64,000 bases of DNA, from assembly GCA_032622095.1 (NCBI GenBank), contig CP136061.1:83302324-83366323 (forward strand), read 5' to 3'. The translations under genes and the position numbers were made by a program. Shown here piece by piece: positions 22,065 to 32,785 of the stretch (position 1 is its first letter; each line of letters starts with the position of its first letter). This DNA comes from Siphonodentalium dalli. Lineage: Eukaryota > Mollusca > Scaphopoda > Gadilida > Siphonodentaliidae. The notes under the pieces were generated by a model that was given only the letters and a program-made list of their open reading frames with translations, had not been told where the DNA came from and made no database searches.

Positions 22065-23140
22065 CCGCACACACTGCGATTAAAATCGTAAGTGGGGAAA
22101 ATCGCAGGAGGAAGCATCCAATGCACATGACCATGACAATATCGTAGCCAAATCGTAGCAATCAAGCGCTGTTTGATTTTACCAGGAAAATCGTGGCGTG
22201 ACCTTGGCAATGCGCGCGATCGTAGCTGTCACATGACCACTGTAGCACTGGTCATGTTGTAAATAATACGAAAAGAAAACATTCAAAAATGGCGCAAAGT
22301 TTACAAACTTCTTGCACTTACAAAAACGAGGCCACATTGGTGGAGATGTGGTGCGACAGGGAGTGCAGGCCTATACCACATATCAGGCAAGGAGTAGAGG
22401 GCTGCCGGTGTGGGTGTGTTGTCGATGGGACTCAAAACTGTTTTTCCTGCATGTTTTTTGACTGTTTTGCAATGATTTGCCACATCTTGCAACATCTTGT
22501 GGAATTTAGTTCTATGCCAGCATGCGCTCTTGAAAAGTCAATATTTGACTGTTTGAGGACCAACTGTTTCTATCATAATAATTTCAGGACTGTGTAAACA
22601 GTAAATAAGTGATAACCATAAAAAAAAAATTACATGGTCACCATTTATTTTCTGTTTACTTGGCAACCATAATTATTATGGTAGAAACCGTCACATATAA
22701 TGGGTTTTCGTATAATACAAGATTTGACCAATTGACAAAAAGAACCCATATACATGTACATGTATGTTTGTGGGAGGGTGTGAAAGCCATAATATAGAAA
22801 TTTGATAGCCTGTAGTATGCAAGTGATCAGCTGAATTTTTGTTCTGGAAATGGAATCTGGTGGCATCTGTTTCAGACTTTATAGCATCCTGAGTCTAAAG
22901 CCTTTTATAATTAGCCCTTTAATATATAAAAGGATTGGTAATTATAATTAAAATCAATTTATGACTCTAGTCATAAATTAATTTTCATTATAATTTTACA
23001 TGTCGAACTTGGAAAACCAAATTCATTCATGTGTTGCATATATTTTGTTGAGTATGGATATGGTACAATAAATGGGTGGATTTAGAGTACAGTACCCCTT
23101 AAAGGTTGCATAAGTATATGTTGTATGGCACATTTATCAA
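22065..23140. other. Non-coding stretch, nothing recognised
   Basis: Short ORFs (for example 22289-22597 plus) show no known domain, and the region lacks convincing splice signals. Confidence 0.35.
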
Positions 23141-23149
23141 TAAATTGTG

Positions 23150-23580
23150 CAAAAAAGGAACTTTTTGGTCAAAACCAAAATTGGTTTTTATCAAAACCAA
23201 AATTGGTTTCATATATTAAACCAGTTTGGGTTTTGATCAAAACCAGTTGGCGCTTGGTATTTGGTTTTGATCAAAACCTAATTTGGTTACATATATGGGA
23301 CAAAAGTTCAAAACCAATTTTGGTTTTGATCAAAACCAGTTGGCGCTTGGTATTTGGTTTTGATCAAAACCTTTTGGTTACATATATGGGACAAAAGTTC
23401 AAAACCAATTTTGGTTTTGATCAAAACCAAATATTCATACAATTTGGTTTTGATCAAAACCAATTTGGGTTTTTATCAAAACCAGTTGGCGCTTGGTATT
23501 TGGTTTTGATCAAAACCTAATTTGGTTACATATATATGGGACAAATTTCAAAACCAAATTTGGTTTTTAAAAAACCAAAA
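23150..23580. repeat. Palindromic GGTTTTGATCAAAACC array
   Basis: GGTTTTGATCAAAACC and fragments recur, embedded in a longer repeated block (CCAGTTGGCGCTTGG, then GGTTACATATATGGGACAA) present about three times. The whole block can fold back on itself at many registers. The 131-codon ORF across it merely translates the repeat. Confidence 0.75.
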
Positions 23581-24710
23581 AGAGTGTACGCGAAACATAC
23601 GACCTTTTCTGCAACCGCATCGCCGCGTTTACCCATTCCCCCTCATGTTACACATATCTGCTGCATACAAAACCATAAATAGCAACATTGGGTGAATGGT
23701 AAACGCAGAACTAATAACTGTAAACGCTGATGACCTGATATTTAGCCCAAATATGTGGGTGGCAATGGTAGCATAATTTCAAACAACAAGATACTGACAA
23801 CTAATAGTGTGCATTGCGTGGTACATATTCCTGTTGTAAAGTGCCGATTGGAGTAATTTGAACAGAATTGTCTACTAAGAAACCGGTTTGGGAGCACCAT
23901 GAAAATTAGTACTAAATAAAATGTACCATGTACAGTCTCTTCGATCTAGTGAGATAGGGTACTATTCTGTTGAAGAGATAAGTGTTTCTTTACAGTATAA
24001 TCAGCATTACGACATACGTGTATGGTTTATTGTCACGGAATATAACTAGTATTTACACAGATAGGGTTGGCACTTCAGTTTCTGCGTTACATTCAATAAT
24101 TAATCATCATTCCAAAACGAAACTACCACGCACTGTGTGACGAAATATCACTTGCATGCCCGAAATAACTGTTTTTGGTCCGACTGTTGGATGTATTCTA
24201 ATAAGTAAAATCGAACGTAAATCATTGGGTTAACGTGCGTAGCAGTGATCGATAAATCGTTCAGATAGATCTATTTTAATTATACGAGTACCTTTAAATA
24301 TATATAACAACATTCTTTTAAATTACAAATGTGTATTTTCGCTTATAGGGGGTTATCCAATATGTTGCTTTCGTCGTAGCATGGCTTGTAGTTGCGGCCA
24401 TTTTGACAGCCATTTCATCTCCGCGATTGCATTGTTTTCTGTCCTTGTCACTCTATTCGCCCCCTATACTCTTTTACACAAACTGGTATATATCGGATGG
24501 AGGATTAATGCGTTCTGGTGTCGCCGATGAGGGATATTATAGAAAAACGAACTTCACAAGGTCGAAAAATGAGCATTTTTTTAAATCTCTGTAAAAAAAG
24601 TTTGCTCAAAGCGGATTTTGGATATGTTGTAGAGGATATGTTCCTCTTCAAAACGGAATAAAAACCAACTTAGTCCAAATTTGTTCTAGGTCAAACCTTT
24701 TATCGACCAG

Positions 24711-25112
24711 ACTATGATGTTATATTTGGAAGTTTAGATGACCTATAAACCAATCATTACAATGCACTCTAAACCAGTCGTTAACATGCATGTGAACCAA
24801 TCATTAAGATGATTTGTGAACCAGTCGTTAAAATGGACTGTTATTACGATGACCCAGTCACTAGGATGGCATGTGAACCAGCCATTAAGAACATAGACTT
24901 ACTGATGTTCTATTTGGAAGTTTAGATGACATGTAAACCAGTCGTTGAGATGACATGTGAAACAGTCATTAAATTGAACTGTGAACCAGTCATTAAGATG
25001 ACATGTAAACCAGTCATTAAAATCAACTTTGAACCAGTCCTTAAGATGACACGTGAACCAGTCACTAATATTACATGTTAACCTGTCATTAAAATGAACT
25101 GTGCGCCACTTG
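24711..25112 (-). repeat. 24-bp minisatellite derived from the desaturase exon
   Basis: Read on the minus strand, about 13 units of 24 bp encode variants of N-D-W-F-T-C-H-L, the same codons as the end of the FADS-like exon at 39277-39456. Two units run into H-L-N-F-Q-I-E-H-like tails. The tail at 24903 is followed by a splice-donor-like GTAAGTC, as in the true exon; the tail near 24711 has lost the donor. The array lies immediately downstream (minus strand) of that exon once the nested transposons are set aside, so it is an expanded partial-exon duplication in the intron. Confidence 0.75.
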
Positions 25113-25116
25113 TTAA

Positions 25117-25306
25117 ATGTGGATTATCTCTTTAAATAACAAATATTTAGTTGAAATAGTTGCGTGGGTATAAAATAATAAATATGAACTGAAGACCCAT
25201 GTCCGTAAAGGCTTCTATCAATTAATATTGATTTTATTTCGAATATTTTATTATGAAATGAGACGATTAATTGGGACACTTTTAGAACAGACCATTCGGG
25301 TGATAC
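25117..25306 (-). mobile_element. TTAA element, piece 1 of a split copy
   Basis: This piece begins after TTAA (25113-25116) with ATGTGGATTATCTCTTT and follows the family consensus for ~190 bp until the LTR element at 25307. The remaining part of the same copy is at 38861-39257. The joint sequence would be ATACCAT at the break, matching the intact copy at 53453-53973. Confidence 0.75.
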
Positions 25307-25529
25307 TGAAACCAAAACAGACATTATATTGTCTAGTCAACATGGTTTATTCTATAAATAAGTCACAATTCATGGTAAAGTCATATTATTCAAGATGTCA
25401 GCCGAAATAGGTGTTGTCTCGTTCGCGGTCAGTTCTGTTCTGTCATTATCGGTAGCTGGGAGTGACGTCACATCCTCGGGTGCACTCGGACCGGATAACC
25501 GGTACTCTTCTGGACCTAATACCGCTACA
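25307..25529 (-). repeat. 3' LTR
   Basis: 223 bp, the left copy of the pair, next to the purine-rich tract on its interior side. Nearly identical to 31971-32193. Confidence 0.85.
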
Positions 25530-25599
25530 TTCCCCCAAGCTTTGAAAAGAAGGTCCTGAGGGAGGGGGTTGAAGAATTCGTCCATCCATCGTCATTAGT

Positions 25600-28324
25600 C
25601 CGTCCAAGTTCCAACAAGACTTATGTTACGTCATAGGCCTCCGTTGGCTCGGTTGCAGAGTCTTGTAGTCGACGCATTGGATCCTGAACATCGGATGACT
25701 GACGAACACTTGTAACTTGGTCGAGGAAGGCACCGTCATATGGATGGCTGGCGGAGTGGAATTTCTCAGCATCTCGTATCATCCAACTACCATTTTCTGT
25801 CATATCTGGTAATGTCTTCGCCATTGTATCGGTCAAATGATTGTCTGGCCAGCTTGTTTACACCGCCCAATGTCTTGGCTCCATTGGGTGACCAGTTAAG
25901 TTCTTGATCCGGAACGCATGTCGTTGTTACAGTGAGTTCCTTCTGTCGAACCGTATAGAGGTGGTCTGCACTATGTATAATCTGGCCATGGTGAATAGCT
26001 GCTGACATTCACTTCTTGGTCCACTCGACCGATAACCATTGACTGGGTTCTGCGTGTTATGCTTCGCGGAATATGTACATCAATGCAGAGTGAAGGAGAA
26101 ACCGGGGCCCGGCATTCTCAGTACAACATGCAAATGGTGGTTCAATGTCGGTGTAGTACATCAGCTGGCATGATATCCATTACCGACAACGCAACCCCAA
26201 TGTTGCATTCACTTATTGCTGCATTAACTGTGAACATCATTTAAACGTTGTGAACAAGCAGATGATTACGTTCAGTGAGTCATGGAGGTACATTTCCATA
26301 CTGGAACCCGCATCATTCTGGCGACAAGTAATGGTCTTGATAGTTTGCCATGGAGTCTGATCATGGCTGTGGATCTCTTCGTTGTAGTTAGTAATTATGA
26401 TCCACGTCTGATTCGGAAGCATTTGCCACCAGGATCCCAAGGCCATTGATCTGGAGAACGTGCTTTATTTCGGAGCCAGGTATGATTCATTGGATTCTGG
26501 CTCGTGTTCTCTCTGTATGTGTGGTCTGCAATTGGTATGAAACCTGAACTTGGTTTGAAAATACAGGTAGACCTGCTTTCTGGACTGTCCTCAATTGTCA
26601 ATAGGTCATTATCCAGTTGACGGTTCGGCTGGTCGTATACCTGTATTAATGATAACACATCGTTCGCGATGTCAGGAGGCTTCAGGTACATTGGATGTTG
26701 TTCTGGCAGTTCATCGTCAAAGAAAGGCGGCTTGTCAATTTGACCCACCGTCTCATCAGAAGAGTCAAACCAGATTTAGAACTGTTGACACAGCCTCCAA
26801 GACCTTAGCGGGTGACTCCAGAACTGTTGGAACAGCGTCTGAGATGTTAGTGGATGATTCCAGGACCGCCGAATCAGCATCACGGAAGCCCGATGTGATC
26901 GAATACCTGGTAGAGTCAAAGCCAATTTTCTCGGATTCAAGGATGGAGTTCTCGCCATTCAGAGAATGTACCTCATCCTATGTCAAAGAGTCAATATGTG
27001 TGAGACGAGACATCTGGGCGTCTCTCAGATCGCCTCGGTCTCCACCTGACCATCCTTGCTGCTGAAGCAGAACTGCATCTTCTTCATATTCTGAATAACC
27101 TATTGAACTTAGCTCCAGAGAAACGCTATCGTCCCATTCTAGATTGATATCATAGATCGGTGACTCTTCATCTTGTAAGTAGCCTGTGTTGGCATCGTGG
27201 TTGATATATGTCTCATCCGGTGGTAGTGGTTTTTGCTGAACTGCATTTCTTGAATAGAATGCATACTCATCTGGTGTCAGAAGTTGCATGTCTTCTATTT
27301 CAGACTGTACGTTCAGCAGTTTGTCGGACAAAGTTGCCAGTTCCTGCACCAGTGTCCCTGGTTGTTCACTGTTGGTAAATGGCCCAGACGCAGAATCATT
27401 TACCTCCAATGATAAAGCGGGTGTCGGCATAATAGGAAGACTCGTGGTTGTTGGAGCTTCAGTCTTTAACTCAGAGCTGGAAAACATCAAAGTTGGATCG
27501 AGAGACTCGGATCTGGATGTCAACGTTTCTGCCAATGGCGATATTGGGACCTCAAAATCTCGGAAATCGAGACGGGGAGAATCCCTGTGCATTGAAGCAG
27601 ACTCGGGAAACCATTCTTCCGATGGTGGATCTCTTTGCGCCGAAGAAGTATGTCGGGAATCTTTGTCGACATGGAGCCGTGTGACTATATTGTTGTCAGT
27701 TACTTCCCCCCCAACTAATTCAATTGGGCTGCCATCTACTATCTTATATCCATGTAACGACTTGATAGCTATTCTAGGCGACTTATTGTCCGGGACTGCC
27801 ATTTTGGATGCCATCTTTTCTGATAATCCGCCTTGTAGCAACTTTTTGACAAGTAAGTCAAATTGTTTGGAGGCTGACTGGTTGTATGCTACTTGTCCTG
27901 CCATAGTGTCTTCTGGTGTTGTGTTGGCCGCTTGACTTGATTGTTGATGTGCAGGGACCATGTCGGTCTCTATAGAACTCATCCATAATGGTTGGTCATA
28001 AGAGGTTCGTGAGACTTTAATGTTGCCATCCTCAAGATCTCGGGAATCGAGACGGGGAGGATCTCTCTGTACCAAAGAAGTTCGTGAGACTTTAAGTTTA
28101 ATGTTGCCATCCACCTCTCCCGTTTCTAAATCAATTGGACTGCCCCTTGCTCTCTCACACCCATGTGTCGAGTCGGTGGTTATCGTCCACGATTGGGTGT
28201 CCATGGCGGCCGTTTTGGATGCCATCTTTTCTGTCAATTGATTTGAAGTTTCGAGTGGAAGAATGTGAATATGTGCCCCCAATGCATCTATGCTATCCAA
28301 TGCTGGTTGGCGGTGAGTGGCCAT
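25600..28324 (-). other. LTR element interior: coding-like blocks of unknown function
   Basis: The longest open block is 26978-28324 (448 codons), Ser/Thr/Pro/Glu-rich and probably disordered. It contains a diverged internal duplication: EKMASK followed by GSPIDL / GSPIEL and QRDPP occurs twice. Further shorter blocks continue to ~25600. No protease, reverse transcriptase or integrase motif is visible. It may be Gag-like or captured sequence; I cannot say which. Confidence 0.4.
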
Positions 28325-28519
28325 TTTGGGTGTCCTCTTGGAGTTTCCATATTTGTCTCCAATATATGATGACTGGTCTTGCGCGGCCCTTTTGGATATC
28401 CACTTGAAATTTGCATATTGGGCTCCAAAAGTGGAAAAATTCAGTTCACGTAAGGTGGACGCTAAGCCATAAAGTCTTCGACTTCCAAAATAGCCCTTCT
28501 TAGCATAGTCTTCAATTAA

Positions 28520-29484
28520 TTATCGTACTTCGTTCGCAACCCTGACTGACTCTTGCAGCTCGACTCGGAAATAACTTCTCAGCCTTTGGGGGATCCTTTT
28601 CTTCATGGTAGAATCATCATCTTCCCCTTTAGTAGAACTCCTGTATATATTCTGGAACTTCTCTTGGACTAGACGGACCACGGAATGGGTCTCTCGCCAT
28701 GCTTCTTTTGCCTTATCTCCAAATTGACGAATTTGCGCGAGCTTGGTATTAGCTTCTTGGAATTTCATCGGCTGATTATGTTGACGCAGATCTCCATAGA
28801 AGTACAACATCTCAATAATAGCTCTGTAATAATCGTTTAGAATATTGTCCTTCTCCGTTTCTAGTTCTTTTAGAAAGCAAACTACATTGTATAGGACTGG
28901 ACAGCCAATATGTTGGGCATGTATATAAGCATCATAAGCATGCACAAAGTCCCGCACCTCACTCCGAAGACCGTGTGTCTCTTGCTGCTCTTCTCGAAAT
29001 ATAATTTGCTGATCAACAAACTTTCTGTCTGCTAGCTCTGCTTCCATTTCATGTCTCCAGTTCTTGTTTTCTTGTTCGAGAACTGGTTTACCATTTGATT
29101 GTCTTTTGTATTCTATCTGTGGTGGGTCGCTTGTTAGTGGTACCTTCACTGTGTGGTCGTCTCATGTAGCGTCTTTTTGCCATGAGGTTGTTCAAATCCA
29201 GGTGGAACTGGCATGTGCACAACATTGGCCATGGGCTGCTGACGACACCAAGTCGAATACCGTCTTACAGTGTACCGGGGATTGATGGGATATGGCACAC
29301 CTGGTGAATAATAACCTGGAGACTCGGGCGATGAGCTACACGAGCTAGACGTTGAGCTCCGTGAATATGGATGTGGGTTAACGCCATACATGGGAGTTTG
29401 GCCTGGTAGGTTGTGACCTTGATTAGCACTGGACATCTTAATTGAACCCGAACCTAAATAAATCAGGCGTAACAGGCTTATCAA
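28520..29484 (-). other. LTR element interior: two adjoining coding-like blocks
   Basis: 29146-29484 (112 codons) is Ser/Pro/Tyr-rich with a run of serines. 28520-29149 (209 codons) is charged and helix-prone (many Glu, Gln, Lys, Arg), possibly coiled coil. Their position nearest the 5' LTR would suit a Gag-like role, but no zinc knuckle or capsid signature is seen. Not recognised. Confidence 0.4.
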
Positions 29485-29489
29485 TAATT

Positions 29490-31900
29490 TATCCCAGTCT
29501 GATCAATCAAGCGTCACGGTATGCAAATACCCAATTTCAAGCGTTTCAGAGTATGATTGGCAAATCAATTGATTAGTGCACTAGCATTATTGCAATACTA
29601 CAAGTGATTTGCCCTCGAATCTTCTGAAAACTTTGTAGGTACTTTTAATTAATTTATTTCAATTTAAATCAATACACAAGAAAAAAAACAATAGTTGAAT
29701 ATCCCAACAAGCAACCTGAGCAGCTATCTTATGAATAATAAATAATATATAATGCAATTTCAATACGAATGATTGAACCCAAACCGAGGTTCCAAAAACC
29801 ATTCCAAGCAAAACTGCATCAAGAAAACACAACACTGCTCAGAAAACTTATGCAATATTCCTAGGAGAAAAATAATGGAAATAAATATACTTAATCTGGT
29901 ACACTACACATGGAAATTATTACACAGAGAATACATAACTTATACTACTTAATAGAAAGCAATTAATTTAATACTGTGTAAATGTGTATCAGAAATTCAC
30001 AAAAATTAATACATATCATCAGTGTCTCCAAAGTAAATTTAACTTGTACAGAGAACCTGATCACAGTGACAAAAATATATGAAACAAAAACCAATTACAT
30101 TTAGGTTAATCAGCTCCGAAAGTAAACATAACTTATATTGGCAAGCTGATTGCAAAACTACTGGTAGATAAAGTGAATCAATGTGTATCAATTTAACTAC
30201 AAGATATAGCCTGGCTTAATCCAGTCCGCTTCTTATGATATGATTGTAATTTTTCTGGAAGAACGGCAGGATTATGCAAGAAATTAAGGTATTGAACGGT
30301 TATGCCCGCATCAATTTCTAAATTTGATATTGATCATTGAATGAACAAGAAATATAGGTATTATGTATAACTGGCAAAAGAACAACTATAGGTAGTATAG
30401 ACAACTATATATTATTCTTGAAGGATTCTGTTAATACAATGAAATATTTATTCAGTCAGCGAGTTATGGAAATATAGAACTTAACAGAAGTTGTATATAT
30501 GGGAACAATGAACCAATTCAGAAACATATGGAAAATGCCTACTCAAAATACTACAAAAATATAACTTTATCTGATAGGCTACACACAAATAATTAATTCA
30601 TCAAAAATAACCACATACAAAATATTAATGAAAAAATATGCAAATCATAGATGTGTATATCATTTATTGAAGAACAAATCAGGGTCTCCTAAGTTAATAA
30701 ACTTATGCAGAGAAACTGATCACAGTGACATTAGAAATATAATAAATCAGTGTCTCAAAAGTACATATACTCATACAGAGAAACTAATCACAATGACATG
30801 ACAATATATAAATAAATGCGAAACTACAATTACCCAAATTTGAATTAAACGAGAAAACTCGCCTTAATTTATCAAAAGATCTGACTCAAATGTCAAAAGA
30901 AGTGGAACTCATGTTGAGCTGTGTCTTATACTTGTGGACTGTCCAATACAAACTCTAATATTTGACATCAGATAGAACAAGTAGTTTCATGCTGATTTTG
31001 GCAAGAATTTCCTTCCAGTTGAGTACTGGTTGAGCTGGTTTAATTAATATATATATATACTGGAAGCTGTTCAATTTAGTATATGAGCTGTTGAAGTTGA
31101 TCAAATTACTGTCCAATTTTAACTCTGGATATGTTGATATCTGCATAAGGATGAACATGTAATTTCAGGCTACTTGGTTATCCATATTAAACGAGAGACT
31201 CGCATTAATTTATTAAATGTCAAGAGGATGAAAATCAAGTTGAATTAATCTTGAGAATTGTTGATGTCCAATATATACTCAGATATTTGATATCAGGTTG
31301 AACAAGAAATTTCAGGCTGCTTTCAAAGTTTGTCAAGAATTTTATTTCAGTTGAATCGTGGTTGAGCTGATATAATGAAAATTGTCCAATTTGTTGGGAA
31401 CGGCCAAATTTATATTTTAAACACTGGTGTTTCACTGGTATGACATCTCAATTGGTCTGATGGGTGGAACATAACTATTTCGTTGGTTGTAGCTTGTATT
31501 CATGTTGATTATTGATGAGTTGTGGCATGTTCAAATCAGTTGGCAGATTGAACTACATTGTGATTGACATTTTGTGTGATAAATAGGTAAGTTTATCTGA
31601 CCGTAATTATGTTGACACTGGGCAGCGAAGTTGTCGATTACAATCTCCTCTCTCCACTGTCTTCAAAAATTGGCCTGCTAGCTGTGGTGAAGAATTGCTG
31701 TCCGGAAACTGTCTCTAAGCTATTTTTAGCACAAAGCGGCACCTTCGAATTTTACGCTTTAAAACATGTTGTCATCAAATTTCATCAGTCCCAGTATTCA
31801 CTATATATATTTAGCAGCATTATTACAGTTGAAATATAACCGAACACTGAATGTATAATCTTCAGCGTCGGAAAATGTGACGAAAATGGTCGGATTTTAC
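29490..31900 (-). repeat. LTR element 5' leader with internal duplications
   Basis: A/T-rich and non-coding. A block containing GAAACTGATCACAGTGAC recurs near 30050, 30710 and 30780. A larger block (AACGAGA..CTCGC, TTGACATCAG, CAAGAATTT, GGTTGAGCTG) occurs at ~30840-31045 and again at ~31187-31380. Such a long repeated leader is unusual in LTR elements. Confidence 0.55.
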
Positions 31901-31970
31901 AAGTCATTTTTTCACATCAAAATTGCATCAAAATCATCCTCGCATAGGTTCGAAGTTACCTCGTCGCCAA

Positions 31971-32193
31971 TGAAACCAAAACAGACATTATATTGTCTAG
32001 TCAACATGGTTTATTCTATACATAAGTCACAATTCGTGGTAAAGTCATATTATTCAAGATGTCAGCCGAAATAGGTGTTGTCTCGTTCGCGGTCAGTTCT
32101 GTTCTGTCATTCTCGGTAGCTGGGAGTGACGTCACATCCTCGGGTGCACTCGGACCGGATAACCGGTACTCTTCGGGACCTAATACCGCTACA
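31971..32193 (-). repeat. 5' LTR
   Basis: 223 bp, the right copy of the pair. On the minus strand it is followed directly by the primer-binding-site-like TTGGCGACGAGG. Confidence 0.85.
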
Positions 32194-32785
32194 ATACCAT
32201 TTTCAAGATTGTTTTAAAGATTCAATACAGTTTATTAGATAATAAATGACAAAGTTATATAAACACACAACAGGACCCTAATTGAAGCAGAGCTTGTTAT
32301 ATGGAAGGGCCCTCATGGTAATATATTGCTCACATTCATTCTTATACTTATAATAGGGGTGCAGTTTGTGGAGAAGAAGTTCAGTTCAGAGTGAGAGGTA
32401 ATAAGGGGCCATGATAATTGGTGGGGGCTGATGGGAGGGTTGGGGTGGTGATATATTCACTTATTTTTCATGGGTTGCAGCTTAATATTATGTTTGTAGC
32501 TCCAAGTTTGATTAATATATACTAGGTACTATGACTCATGTGATAAGGATATATTGGATGGTTACTTGTATAACTGGTTTAATGTTAATGCTTTGTTTCT
32601 TTGGTGACTTTTCAGATATTTTTATTCTGGCTAAGATTTATAATGATAAAAATGCATGTTTAAATATTAAATATTAGATAATTATGTTATACTATTCCTT
32701 TATTTTCCAAATAGCTTGGCTCAGATGACCACTTAATGACTTATATAAAGCAGCTATGTGTTGTACTTATTTATGAAGTACTTCT

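Larger units (their letters stand above)
25307..32193 (-). mobile_element. Non-autonomous-looking LTR retrotransposon (LARD-like), young
   Basis: Two 223-bp direct repeats (25307-25529 and 31971-32193) bound the element. On the minus strand each LTR starts TG and ends CA. A purine-rich tract precedes the left (3') LTR, and a TGGCGACG-type primer-binding site follows the right (5') LTR. A 4-bp ATAC duplication flanks the element. The LTRs differ at 4 of 223 positions (~1.8%), indicating recent insertion. I recognise no reverse transcriptase, integrase or RNase H anywhere inside; the coding blocks are unfamiliar. The structure looks complete at the ends. Family unassigned. Confidence 0.8.

Noticed and set aside
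23125-23520. 131-codon ORF with repeated GFDQN
   Set aside because: Translation of the GATCAAAACC palindromic repeat.
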